Assembly: GCA_037179515.1 (NCBI GenBank)
Contig: JAXCGZ010005720.1
Span: 17,501 to 81,500 of the forward strand
Reading direction: 5' to 3'
Length of the DNA stretch: 64,000 nucleotides
Origin: Halocaridina rubra
Lineage: Eukaryota; Arthropoda; Malacostraca; Decapoda; Atyidae
Part shown: positions 11,255 through 22,395 of the stretch, piece by piece
Layout of the letters: each line of letters begins with the position of its first letter
Position numbering within the stretch: position 1 is the stretch's first letter
Notes under the pieces: generated by a model
Database searches by the model: none
What the model was told of the DNA's origin: nothing
The model's input: the letters and a program-made list of their open reading frames with translations, nothing else
Program-made: the position numbers and the translations under genes

Positions 11255-12345
11255 GGCAGTGAGGAGGAGGATGCAAACGTTTTGTCACACTTCCGTATCA
11301 GCTGATGCGCCAGCACAAGCTATTTCCCTGACAATACTTTATTAAATATATGATTGCTGTTTGTTCTTAATGCTTTTTGTCAGTTTTCTTCATAATATCT
11401 GATCGCATTAAGCTGTAGAAGAGGAGTAGGATGCGGGAGAACGAATCTCTATCGGCAAACGTTTTGTTACTTTCGTATCAGCTGATGCACCCTCATACGC
11501 TATTTCCCTGACGATATTATATTAAAAATAACTTTGCTGTTTGTTCTTAATGCTTTTATTCAATTTTCTTCATAATATCCGATTACATTAAGTGGTAGAA
11601 GAGGAGTAGGATGAGGGAGAATGAACCTCTATCGGCAAACGTTTTGCTACCAGTGCTGCTAGGTCAAGCTGTCAAAAATTCCATAGATTCGCTTACAAAA
11701 ATTTCCTATTTGGCTCAAATTATCCCCGTTACAGATACATATACAAGGCATAGTTCAATAGTTAAATACTGCTCATAATCTCATTACATACCTTATTGTT
11801 GATCTTTTTGGCAAATGTCATCAGTCATGAAATGTAAATGGGCCTTAGTTATTTCCATCTCTTAAGCAGATGAAGTTTCAAAAGTTCATTTTGCATGTAC
11901 TAAAGATTCTGAGGTTAAAGAATTTCTTGTTTGTGTTTTCATTAAGTTCACTTGTGAAAAATCTCTCTCTCTCTCTTTCTCTCTCTGCATCCAATGTATT
12001 TTACAATTTCTTCATCTCAGTTACCACACAGAGTAAATATATAAAGAATTAAAATAATAATAGCTAGTTCTCCAGAATTTCTCTAGATTTTCCCTCTTTC
12101 TTTTCTGGATTTTCCCTATATTTAAGTGAATTTTCAAGTTTCTTCCCTGTTTCCCTGTATCCACCTGAATTTCCCTAAAACAAGGAAATTTCCATGTACC
12201 TGGCAGCCTAGTTTGCTACCTCCATATCAGCTGATGCACCCTAACACGCTATTTCCCTGACAATATTATATTAAGAATAACTTTGCTGTTTATTCTTAAT
12301 GCTTTTTTTCAATTTTCTTCATAATATCCGATCATAGCCAGTTTA
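11255..12345 (-). repeat. 180-bp tandem repeat array (interrupted)
   Basis: Units carry GTATCAGCTGATGCACCCT, CTATTTCCCTGACRATAT, GCTGTTTGTTCTTAATGC and CGATYGCATTAAG in this order. This is the reverse complement of the arrays at 17.9-19.4, 27.8-29.3 and 38.8-39.7 kb. About three units are visible. The hAT-like element at 11651-12211 splits one of them. The end at about 11255 has the same inner boundary (GTTTGCATCCTC on the other strand) as the other arrays. Confidence 0.8.
11651..12211. mobile_element. hAT-like non-autonomous element with 8-bp TSD
   Basis: A perfect 8-bp direct repeat TTTGCTAC lies at 11643-11650 and 12212-12219. The ends CAGTGCTGCTAGG and, reversed, CTAGGCTGCCAGG pair with four mismatches in 13, in the style of hAT termini. 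Removing the 561 bp plus one TSD copy restores a continuous 180-bp repeat unit. No transposase ORF. It contains a CT-rich run and a TCCCT-rich right half. Confidence 0.75.
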
Positions 12346-13338
12346 TCGTCCAGCGTTATAGCATGACGCTTAGCACTTGCACTAGGAACTTTCTTAGGTG
12401 CCATGTGGGCAAAATAAAAAGTCACAAATGAATGAGAATGAGAGTAGCCGATAAACAGACGTATACCGTGCATAAACTAATCAATTTAAAACAATAGCGG
12501 TTTCGTTGGAATGACGAGTGACGACGCCTAACGGTAGATATTGGAACTACTGTACGTATTTTAATAAGACTTTATATGCTTTTATTCTTATTTATTGTAC
12601 AATAACATGATTTTATGTGCTTTTGTTTTTATTTATTGTACAGTAACATGATTTCATGTGGTTTTAATCGTTTTCTAGTGATATTATGATTCCGATATTT
12701 GTAGCAGACAGACGTAAAGTTGATTATAATGACATAAACTGTATTTTATTTATTTTTTTATATTTTTCCATATACTTTTTGAAAACCGACGTATAATCGA
12801 GAACTACTTAACTCGAAATGACTTAAGCCGAGGTATGCCTGTATATATACAGTGTTCCTTCGTTTATCGCGAAGGTTCGGTTCTGGGACCCGGCGCGAGA
12901 TCGGAATTTTCGCGAAGTAGGATCACCCTATATGTACATAGATATTTTAATTTAATTTTACGTTTACACTGTATAAACTGTATAAACCCTCCCTGTACTG
13001 TTAACAAACCACCCTTTACTTCATAAATAACAGCATGCAAGCGTAAATTTTTATGAAAGTGATAGATAAACTTACTGTGAATGAGGTGGTAATGACATGA
13101 CATACTCATGTACATAGGTATTTTACAATTATTTTTACGTTTACTGTATAAACCCTCCCTGCACTGTTAAAAAACCACCCTTTACTTTATAAATAACAGC
13201 ATGCAATGTAAATTTATATGTACGTGATAGGTAAACTTGCCGTAAATGAGATGGTAAATGAGATGGTAATGAGTTTGTAGACGCCAGAGGAAATTATTCC
13301 GCAGCCAATAACAGCTTTACGGCTGTTATTCATTGAGG

Positions 13339-13485
13339 CTAAAATAGCAGCCGACATCCGTAAACTTTTTTCCTTCTTTCAAACATATCTAAGAGTTTCA
13401 CCTTATCTGTTATGGTTAACATCTTCCTTTGCTGCTTAGGCTCACTACCAGAAGCCTTAGAAGATGAAGGATGCTTGGGAGGCAT
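13339..13485 (-). pseudogene. Remnant N terminus of Tigger transposase
   Basis: Opens MPPKHPSSSKASGSEPK and continues QQRKMLTITDKVKLLDM, matching the start of the element B transposase (MPPKRPSSSTASDS...RKMLTIPEKVKLL), the DNA-binding HTH region. A frameshift follows in a run of A and G. The shifted frame then still reads VGCYFSLNE before all homology to the transposase ends near 13320. Confidence 0.8.
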
Positions 13486-13689
13486 TGCAAAGGTTAAAAT
13501 ACGCGAGTAAAAAAATCACAAGCAAAACATATTAATAAGCACAACGTGAACGGCACACACGTGAATTAGACTGAACGAGTGAGGCGAGACAAAGGAAGAT
13601 GGTGAGAGAACCAAACTTCAATGAAAAAGCCATTTAGACCCCATGATACAGATCTCTCACTCTTTCAGCCAATAGCATTTCATGAACTA

Positions 13690-14420
13690 TCTCACGTAGG
13701 TGCGAGCCTTTTTCCGAAACGCTGATACCGGTATCGTATTTTCCATGGTGCAATACTGTTAGTATTTATGTTTTTTTCTTTTTTTTACTGTTTTATTATT
13801 CTTAGGCTAAGAAATGCGTTGTTTTATCAATAAAATCATGAAACTACTGGAAATTTTAATATATATGCTAGTTCACATTGTATGCTATCGGACAGTATTT
13901 CACATGATGCAGTGCTGTGAATTATATATCTAAATTTATGTTTTTTACTATTTTTTACTGTTTTATTACTCTTAGGCTAGGAAATACTTGTTTTATCAAT
14001 AAAATAATGAAAATTTCAATACGTACTAGCTCACGTAGGTTCGACCCTTTTCGTTTTCCGAAACGCTGATACCGGTATCGTATTTTACATGGTGCAATAC
14101 TGTTAGTATTTATGTTTTTTACTAGTTTTTACCATTTTATTATTCATGGGCTAAGAAATAAGTTTTTTTTATCAATAAAATCATGAAACTACTGGAAATT
14201 TTAATATATGCTAGCTCACGTAGGTGCGACCCTTTGCGTTTTCCGAAACGCTGATACCAGTATCGTACTTTCTATGGTGCAGAGTTACAAGTTCAAATTT
14301 ATGTTTTTTAACTATTTCTTACTGTTTTATTATTCGTACGCTGGGAAATAAATTTTTTTTAGCAATTAATGAAATTTTTTTTTTCAATAAAAAAATGAAA
14401 ATACTGAAAATTTTTATTTT
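13690..14420. repeat. Subterminal tandem repeats of Tigger A
   Basis: About four units of 175-190 bp. Each has (in better copies) CTCACGTAGGTGCGACCC, CCGAAACGCTGATACC, GGTATCGTA, ATGGTGCA and a T-rich half ending near ATCAATAAAAT. Clear starts are at 13692, 14031 and 14215; one unit near 13870 is degenerate. They lie upstream of the minus-strand transposase gene and close to the right TIR. Confidence 0.75.
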
Positions 14421-14533
14421 TTTAATATTTTAATATTTTTGCATATACCCCCCCAAAAAAAAAAATTTGCCAAAAAAAAAAATTGCGGTACAGTGAATTC
14501 GCGAGGGAAGAAACGCGATAGAGCGAAGGATCA

Positions 14534-14536
<3 letters not shown>

Positions 14537-14626
<90 letters not shown>
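14537..14626. repeat. (TA)n microsatellite
   Basis: 90 bp of pure TA lying exactly between the right end of Tigger A and the left end of Tigger B. Confidence 0.95.
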
Positions 14627-14629
<3 letters not shown>

Positions 14630-15300
14630 TGTTCCTTCGATTATCGCGAAGGTTCGGTTTCGGGACCCGGCGCGAGACAGGAAAATCGCGGAGTAGGATC
14701 ACCCTATATGTACATAGATATTTTAATTTATTTTTACGTTTACACCGTATAAACTGTATAAACCCTCCCTGTACTGTTAACAAACCACCCTTTACTTCAT
14801 AAATAACAGCATGCAAGCAGAAATTTATATGACATACTCATGTACATAGGTATTTTACAATTATTTTTATGTTTACTGTATAAACCCTCCCTGCACTGTT
14901 AAAAAACCACCCTTTACTTTATAAATAACATCATGCAACGTAAATTTATATGTACGTGATAGGTAAACTTACCTTATCTGTTTTTGGTTAACATTTTCCT
15001 TTGCCGCTTAGGCTCACTACAAGAAGCCTTAGAAGATGAAGGATGCTTGGGAGGCATTGCAAAGGTTAAAATATGCGAGTAAAAAAATCACAAGCAAAGC
15101 GTATTTATAAGCACAACGTGAACGGCGCACGCGGAAATTCACCTATTGGGCCGGTCCCGGAACCGAACGCCTGTGATAAACGGCTGCTTTTTGCGAGAGA
15201 AGAACATGGTAATGGGGAGTTGCCGTTGCTGTTTCTTCTTTTGTACGAAGATGGTCTTGTAAGGAGTCATTGCATCGTCTATAATATTGCAGAAGGTCAC

Positions 15301-16944
15301 CTAACGAAGCATATTATCGTCATGCTCCTGCGACAGTTGTTCGAGTTTCTTCACATGTTTATACATGGCGGCCAAATGTTCGAGTGTAAGGCCAGGGTCT
15401 TCGACTTCTTCGTGTGTTTCCGCTGGTTGTTCTTCTTCCTCGTCTTCGCTCGCTGATTTTGTCATTTCCTCCAAGTCTTCATCAGTCAATGGCTGCGAGT
15501 GGCAGTCGATCAGTTCATTCACGTCTTCGTGAGTCATATCTTTAAAACCTTCTCCTCCTAGAAATGCAGCCAACTTCACAGCTTTTGCAACTGCCGAGTT
15601 ATGCACTTCGTCAGGAGCGTATCCCTTGTAGTCATAGATGACTTCGGGCCACAATTTCCTCCAGCTGGCATTGATTGTGACCGGCTTCATCTCTTTGATT
15701 GCATTCTGAATATTTTGAAGGCATGTAGCAGTCGTGTAGTTACGCCAGTACATCTTCAGTACGAAGACTTTGTCCGCATCCATGGAGTCAACCAGGTTCG
15801 CCAGGGCATTTCGTGTGTAGAGGGCCTTGAACGCACGAATAACGCCTTGATCCATAGGCTGAATCAGTGATGTTTTATTCAGTGGCAGGAACTCTACTTG
15901 AACACTGTCATATTGATCAGTTGCGTGTCCACCAGCATTATCCATCAAAAGAAGGACTTTAAATTCAAGGCCCTTCTGTGCAAGATAAACTTAGACCTGA
16001 GGGATAAAGCATTGGTGAAACCAGTCTGGTGTGTGGCTTTTCATAATCCAGGCCTCAGGGTTATGCATCCAATACGCCGGCAGCAGATTCTTGTTTTTAT
16101 TCTTTAAAGCCCTAGGGTCCTTCAACTTGTAGATAAGCGCAGGCTTTAACATGAAGCCTGCAGCATTCCCACACATGATGAAGGTAAAGGGGTCTTTGTG
16201 CCCTTTAAGTCCCGGGGCTTTAGCTTCTTCCTTGAAGAGAAAAGTGAAAGACGGCATTCTCTTCCAAAATAAGCCAGTCTCATCCATATTAAAGACTTGC
16301 TCAGGAGCATATTCGCCTTCCTCAAAAATTTTCTTGAGGTTCTTTACATATTCTTCAGCTGCAGCTGTATCTGCAGAGGCAGCTTCACCATGCACCGAAA
16401 CGCTATTTAGGCCAAAGTGTTTTTGAAATTTGGCGAACCATCCCTTGCTTGCCACGAACGATTGTTTCCTCAGTGGAGAATTGCTGAAGGGTCCTGGTTG
16501 TGGGTCGTCGATATCTTCTCTCTCCTCTTCGTCACGGTCGCGACTGTAGTTGTCGGGTTCGTTTGCAGCGAATGTCTCGTATAGGTTCTTCGCTTTTGTT
16601 TGTATTATATTGGTGTCTAAGCTGATGTTCTTCTTCCTGCCATCAGCAATTCACTTGGCCAAAGCAGATTCCATCCTCACTATTATCTTATTGCGGGGTG
16701 TTACGACCCTCTTTGCTGTTTTATTGATAGAAATAGTCTCTGTTTTCCTGATATTTGACTCGTCCTTTTTGATGTATGGAACAGTAGATTCGTTGATGCC
16801 GAAATGGCAGCCGACATACGCGAACCTTCTTCCTTCCTTCAACATATTTAACAGTTTTACCTTTTCTGGTATGGTCAACATCTTCCTTTGCCGCTTAGGA
16901 TTACTATCAGAAGCCGTAGAAGATGAAGGACGCTTGGGAGGCAT
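15301..16944 (-). pseudogene. Tigger transposase with two nonsense codons
   Basis: One reading frame of 547 codons from ATG at 16944, the usual length for TIGD1-like enzymes. The N terminus has the HTH_psq/CENP-B-type region (RKMLTIPEKVKLLNMLKEG, GINESTVPYIKKDE). The middle has WFAKFQKHFGLNSV (second DNA-binding half). The DDE core shows FNMDETGLFWK, LLMDNAGGH and QPMDQGVI, the three expected acidic residues. The C terminus is acidic and Glu-rich. Breaks are a TGA at 16651-16653 (after ALAK) and a TAA at 15991-15993 (after CFIPQV). All three pieces are in the same frame, so only substitutions separate it from an open frame. Confidence 0.92.
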
Positions 16945-17167
16945 TGCAGAGGTTGAATACGAAAGTTTCACAAAATCACAAGCACAACGTATTAAGAAGT
17001 AAAACGCGAACGGCACACATGTGAGTAGACTGAACGGGTGAGGCAAGACAATGGAAGATGGTAGGAGAATGAAGCTTCAATCAAAAAACCAATCAGACCA
17101 GAACATACAGAAAAAGAGTTCTGTGATTTGTCCTCATCCACCCATCAGCCAATAGCATCCCATGTAC

Positions 17168-17760
17168 TATCTCACGTAGGTGCGACCCTTTGCATTTTCC
17201 AATATGCCAATACAGTATTTTACATGGTGCAGTACTGTGAGTTCATCTTTAAATTTATGTTTTTTACTATTTTTTTACTGTTTTATTAGTCTTAGGCTAG
17301 AAAATACTTTTTATATCAGTAAAATAAAGAATATAATGAAAATTTTAATATATTGTAGCTCATGTAGGTGCGACCCTTTTCGTTTTCTGAAACGCCGATA
17401 CCGGTATCGTATTTTACATGGTGCAATACTGTGAGTCACGTGTTTAAATTTATGTTTTTTACAATTTTTTAATGTTTTATTATTCTTAGGCTAAGAAATA
17501 CCTTTTTTTTTTTATCCATGAAATAATGAAAACACTGGAAATTTTAATATGTGCCAGCTCACGTAGGTGCGACTTTTTTCGTTTTCCGAAACGCCGATAC
17601 TGGTATCGTACTTTCTATGGTGCAGAGTTACATGTTTGACTTAATGCTTTTACCATTTTTTACTGTTCATTATTCTTAGGCAGGGAAATGCTTTTTTTTA
17701 TCAATAAGATAATGAAATTTTTCAATAAAGTAATGAAAATACTGAAAAGTTTAATATTTT
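17168..17760. repeat. Subterminal tandem repeats of Tigger B
   Basis: Three units of about 190 bp beginning near 17170, 17360 and 17560 with CTCAYGTAGGTGCGAC, the same unit family as in Tigger A. They sit between the transposase start and the right terminal repeat. Confidence 0.75.
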
Positions 17761-17862
17761 AATATTCTCGCATATACCCAGAAAAAAAAAAAAGCTCGCC
17801 AAATAAAACGGCGAGGCACTAAATTCGCGAAAGGTGAACTGCGATATTGAAAGGGTTCACTG

Positions 17863-19453
17863 TATTTCATTTAAGTTTCCCGTGTACAGTATGATATACG
17901 TTTTCTTTGAACGAATTTTATTTGTTTTCTTTTTCTCAGCTGATTTTATTTACGTTAAGATTTCGTGCAGCATGGTCGATAGATAGAATAATGTTAAGAA
18001 CCAAGGAATATTAATAATACTAAAATCTTGAAAATAAGTTAAACCCCAAAGAGGGTGAGTAAGTAAATATTTTATGAGTATGATATTGTGCCTGAATAAG
18101 CATTAGCTGATATGGAAGCGGCAAAACGTTTTGGTTAGAGATTCGTTCTCCTGCATTATCCTCCTCTTCTACCGCTTAATGCGATTGAATATTATGAAGT
18201 GCATTGGAAAAAAGCATTAAGAATAAACAGCAAACACTCTTGTGGTATAATAGCATCAGGGAAATAGCGTGCGAGGGTGTATCAGCTGATACGGAAGCTT
18301 CAAAACGTTTGCAGAAGGAGATTCGTTCTCCCGCATCCTCCTCCATTTCTACCGCTTAATGCGATTGAATATTATGAAGAAAATTGAAAAAAAGCATTAA
18401 GAACAAACGGCAAACAAACTTTCGATATAGTATCGTCAGGGAAATAGTGTGCGAGGGTGTATCAGCTGATACGGAAGCACCAAAACGTTTGCAGATAGAG
18501 GTTCGTTCTTCTGCGTTCTACTCCTTTTCTACCGCTTAATGAGATCGAATATTATGAAGAGAATTAAAAAATAGCATGAAGAACAAACAGCAAACAAACT
18601 TGCGATATAATATCATCAGGGAAATAGCGTGCAACGGTGTACCAGCTGACACGGATGCACCAAAACGTTTGCAGATAGAGGTTCGTTCTTCCGTATCCTC
18701 CTCTTCTTCTACCGCTTAATGCGATCGAATATAATGAAGAGAATTGAAAAAAAGCATTAAGAACAAACAGCAAGCAAACTTTCGATATAGTATTGTCAGG
18801 GAAATAGTGTGTGAGGGTGTATCACTGATACGGAAATGCCAACACGTTTGCAGTGAGAGGTTCGTTCTCTCGCATCCTCCTCCTCCTCTTCTACCGCTTA
18901 ATGCGATCGAATATTATGAAGAGAATTGAAAAAAGCATTAAGAACAAACAGCAAACGAAATTTCGATATAATATCGTCAGGGAAATAGCGTGTAGAGAAT
19001 ATATATATATTTCATTTAAGTTTCCCATGTACAGTATGATATACGTTTTCTTTGTAACGAATTGTATAGTTTTTTTCTCTCAACTGACTTTGTTTACCTT
19101 AAGATTTTGTGCAGCATGGTCGATATGTAATGAAGATAGAATAAGGTTTAGAACCAAGGAATATTCATACTATATTCTTGAAAATTAGATAAACCCCAAA
19201 TAGGGTGAGTAAACAAATATTTTATGTGTGAGATATTGTGCTTGAATAGTGATAAGCATCAGCTGATATGGAAGCGGCAAAACGTTTTGGTTAGAGGTTT
19301 CTTCTCCCGCATCCTCCTCCTCTTCTACCCTTAATGCGATCGAATACTATGAAAAAAATTGAAAAAAAGCATTAAGAACAAACAGCAAACAAACTTTTGA
19401 TATAATATCGTCAGGGAAATAGCGTGCGAGGGTGCATCAGGTGATATGGAGGC
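17863..19453 (+). repeat. 180-bp tandem array with 240-bp spacer units
   Basis: 180-bp units repeat with an exact 180-bp step (marker TATCAGCTGATA and variants at 18281, 18461, 18641, 18821). Each unit has a CCTCCTC-rich stretch, TACCGCTTAATGCGATCGAA and CAAACAAACTTTCGATATA. Two copies of a different, about 240-bp spacer (TTTCATTTAAGTTTCCC...GGTGAGTAA, 17865-18105 and 19008-19255) are interspersed, giving a higher-order pattern seen again at 27.8-29.3 kb. A LINE tail cuts the last unit at 19454. Confidence 0.85.
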
Positions 19454-19853
19454 AAATAAACAAACAACATTTATCTCCATTTTTGTGCATTGGTTATTCT
19501 TCTATGATTAAAAGTGACTTATATGTAGACATGTAATTGAACTAATAAGTAAGAGGATAATGCATACAGTTATATTATATGTAGCTTTCCTTTCCTGGAA
19601 AATAGTAAAGCTGTAATAAAAATGTTAATAATGTTAATAATAAAGTAGTAATAATAACACTTGATACAGTATCGTTATTATCAGCATCATCACCATATTT
19701 GTTTTCCTTACAATGAGAATAATTAGTTATTTACTTAGAGAACAGAGAAGTCGTTATCAGTTTACATATAGAGAGGTCAGTGTTTAGGGAAATTGCATTA
19801 AACATTAAGTTTAGTTTATGTGTGAACAGCAACTATTTGTCCAAAAGAAAACT
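19454..19853 (-). repeat. LINE 3'-UTR fragment (CR1/jockey-type)
   Basis: Reverse complement of the 3' UTR seen on the + strand at 24157-24560: shared GGGAAATTGCATTAAA, CAACTATTTGTCCAAAAGAAAACTA and an (AAAC)n end at 19454. It is inserted into a 180-bp repeat unit. Confidence 0.7.
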
Positions 19854-19907
19854 ACCGGTATATAGATTGTCTTGAAAACTGCGAAGTAGGATGCATTTTT
19901 AAGATGG

Positions 19908-20096
19908 CTTATGGCACGAGCTGCACTGAATGTTCTTGGATATTCATGACACATCTTTTATAATCCCTTCACATCTGACAGGTCATTACACTTTCCATCT
20001 CTGTTTCTCTTTACTTTATGTATTCTTCGTGCCCAGGCCCGATAAAGGCTGTCTTATTTTATTATATTTTGGCCCGTCCTGGTGTCACAATCATTA
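19908..20096 (+). repeat. Dispersed repeat R1
   Basis: Uninterrupted copy from CACGAGCTGCACTGAATG to GTCCTGGTGTCACAATCATT. It gives the best view of the unit, and shows where the RTE fragment at 29410 broke another copy (after CTGCACTGAATATTCTT). Confidence 0.75.
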
Positions 20097-20620
20097 TGAG
20101 CGAGTTAGGTTTCAGAAGTCTGTTCGCAAGTAGAATTGTTCGTAGTTGTGGTTAGGTAAAGAAAAGTATGCGGTACTGTTCAATACTTAGGCTGTAGACA
20201 TTTAACTACTATATAAAACATAAAGTATACTGTATTAATAACTTTTAATACAGTATAAATTATGTAATGATACAGCACAGTACAGTAATACATACATTAA
20301 TACATGGGTAGATAATGGGTAGGTTTTTGTTTGTATATCTGAATGTTCAAAAGTAGGGCTTTTCTGTATTTCAAAAGTGACCAGATATGTATTAAAGTAG
20401 TTTTGGATATAGATGATTATTCAGAAATTATTGTATTTTATGCATATAATATATTGGTATTGTGTGATTGGATAAAAATTATTTTTTAAACATAATATCA
20501 CTCAGTTCTCTTGTTGGGTTCTGTGTATTTATGTTGATTACAAGTGTTAATACTTGTTAAATCATATAAAAAAATATTTTTTATAGCTTCCTACAACTAT
20601 ATTTTATCTTTATCAAATAG
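20097..20620. other. End of the long intron, nothing recognised
   Basis: AT-rich sequence without long ORFs. It ends with a pyrimidine-rich tract and CAAATAG, the acceptor of the exon at 20621. Confidence 0.5.
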
Positions 20621-20701
20621 GACCGGAGATTGTATCAGTAATATATACCAGCACCCCTGAAGAATCTTCTCAGATATTCTTCCTTGAGGATTTGGGATCA
20701 G
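20621..20701 (+). CDS. Internal exon 3 of the host bZIP-like gene
   Basis: An 81-bp exon between CAAATAG and GTACGT, phase 1 at both ends, no stop. It encodes GPEIVSVIYTSTPEESS then QIFFLEDLGS. The GPEI opening and the final acidic residue-x-GS are echoed at the end of the next exon (GPEISCFSQDMGS), hinting at an old exon duplication. The content is acidic and Ser-rich, with no named domain. Confidence 0.6.
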
Positions 20702-21047
20702 GTACGTTACAAATTAGAACTGTATTTATTTTTTTTCTCTATGACGTAATATTATATGCTAGGGAAGCCAGCAGGGTGAGCACAACAGGAATTTTTTTTT
20801 TTTTTCACATATTAAATATCTCTAATACTAGCTTTCTTCATTTTGCCCCTATCAGTAGTCCTATTTTTGGCAAGAAAATAAAATGCAGGAAGGAAAGGAT
20901 TGCCAGCTATTACTCACTCCATTTTTCATTTTAGTCACACTATAACAAGTAAAGACTATGATGTACCAAAATACAACCTTTACACCATGGATTTTATGTA
21001 CATATGCTATAATCACTCAAGTTCAGAGAATAACGTTTTTTTTTCAG

Positions 21048-21179
21048 GAAACCATTTACATGGAAATGTAGCTGTGTTACCACCAGGATTAGATAGCAGT
21101 ACCTTTGGAAATTCTTCACAAATAGCCATACAGGGAGACGGCCCTGAAATTTCATGCTTCTCTCAGGATATGGGGTCAG
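21048..21179 (+). CDS. Internal exon 4 of the host bZIP-like gene
   Basis: A 132-bp exon between TTTTTTTTCAG and GTAGGT, again phase 1 to phase 1 without stops. It encodes GNHLHGNVAVLPPGLDS, then a Ser/Gln-rich part ending GPEISCFSQDMGS. Hydrophilic and probably disordered; it may act as an activation-type linker ahead of the DNA-binding exon (inference). A TA-flanked MITE lies in the following intron. Confidence 0.65.
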
Positions 21180-21250
21180 GTAGGTAATCAATATTGAATC
21201 GAGTCATATTATTTATTTATAGGTTATTCTAAAATCCATGCTAAAAATTA

Positions 21251-21847
21251 CACTCATACCTTGCCTTACGCCATGAATTCGTTCAGAGACATGACTAAAT
21301 TGAAAAACTACCTAAGTCAAATAACCCTGTAATGATGACCTAGAATGCTATAAACCCCTACAAGCAACCCTATGTCCTTGCTAATACAATAAGTCGATTG
21401 ATAATTCAACATGTTTACTGTATCTTTTCATAAATACTATTCTCAATACTATATGTTTTTTTTTTTAGCTTTTGAATTATTTCATGCATCATATTATATA
21501 CATTAACATAATTTTATGTGAGAATGCACTTGTTTATTGCTTTTCGGTGATTTTTTAAGTACTGTTCTAGTACATCCTATCCGATGCATAATATTTGTAA
21601 ACCTTTTAAGTTGTAAATGATTTTCCACATTACTTCATATAGCTTGTTGAACATTTATTTTATGTGATTTTGCTCTTATTTTTTTAATGTGAATTTCATT
21701 TTTTTATGATTTTGATATATTTAGCTAATTGACATAAAATTCCATATGCTGACGTTTGAATATTATTTTTCCGTACTTTTATTAACAGTAATTGCCGCAA
21801 AGTTCAAAATTGTGTAGGTTGAACTGACGTAAGGCAAGGTATGCCTG
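21251..21847. mobile_element. TA-flanked MITE (Tigger1-like ends)
   Basis: The left end CACTCATACCTTGCCTTACG and the reversed right end CAGGCATACCTTGCCTTACG match over about 20 bp with few differences. TA lies immediately outside on both sides (21249-21250, 21848-21849). It is 597 bp, AT-rich, without an ORF. It sits in the intron before the terminal exon of the host gene. Confidence 0.8.
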
Positions 21848-22395
21848 TATTTGAATATCTTTTGTTCTTGATACTTTCCTTTGGTTAAGATTGCAGAGTA
21901 ACCATAATTATGATAAAAGTTCTAAATTAATGGGATTTTATACTATCTCAAATTCTCTTTTTGTGGCAAGAATATAAAATTCAAAATGAAAGGGATTACC
22001 AGCCACAAGCTCGAACCTTTTCCCTTTAAGTTATATTGTGACAAGCAAGAAATTTGACAATTTCATAGGGAGGAAAATGTGATAAAGAAGTGGAGGTTGA
22101 AAATATTACGCTACTTACCCACCCCATCGCACACTAAAGGAGGAGAGCATAGCTAGGACATGAGGTAGAGCCTGTACCTTGGTTATTTTGTTACAGTTGT
22201 TGCCATCCAATTGTCCTCACTGTATGTTACTGCTATATTGTCTTTCTCATATACTAATCATGGGTACATTTACACTCTACCATTTTTAATATTTATTTTA
22301 CAGCTTGACAGACTGTAGGACTGCTACATATGTTAAAATGCAATCTGAAGTTCATGTATCGTTTTCTCATACTTTTTTTTTTTTTTTTTTTGCAG
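21848..22395. other. Intron, nothing further recognised
   Basis: AT-rich DNA ending in a run of T and TGCAG, the acceptor of the terminal exon. Confidence 0.55.

Larger units (their letters stand above)
12850..14536 (-). mobile_element. Tigger element A, internally deleted
   Basis: Ends are CAGTGTTCCTTCGTTTATCG on the left and, reversed, CAGTGATCCTTCGCTCTATC on the right, both next to TA. It is 1,687 bp long and shares its ends, subterminal repeats and the start of its transposase gene with the larger element B (14627-17862). Most of the transposase is missing, so it is a deletion derivative that would need an enzyme supplied in trans. Confidence 0.85.
14627..17862 (-). mobile_element. Tigger element B (pogo superfamily), near-complete
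   Basis: The left end CAGTGTTCCTTCGATTATCG and right end (reversed CAGTGAACCCTTTCAATATC) are both next to TA. It is 3,236 bp long and carries a transposase gene on the minus strand, two left-side subterminal units (about 14705-14965, with TATAAACCCTCCCTG) and three right-side subterminal units (17168-17760). It is the best candidate in the window for the parent of Tigger A and the solo ends. Confidence 0.9.

Noticed and set aside
16550..17002. 150-codon + strand ORF
   Set aside because: It is antisense to the start of the Tigger transposase and has no features of its own.
17863..19453. Regular 180-bp repeats considered as a CRISPR-like array
   Set aside because: There are no unique spacers, units are contiguous, no cas genes, and the DNA is eukaryotic with introns and LINEs.
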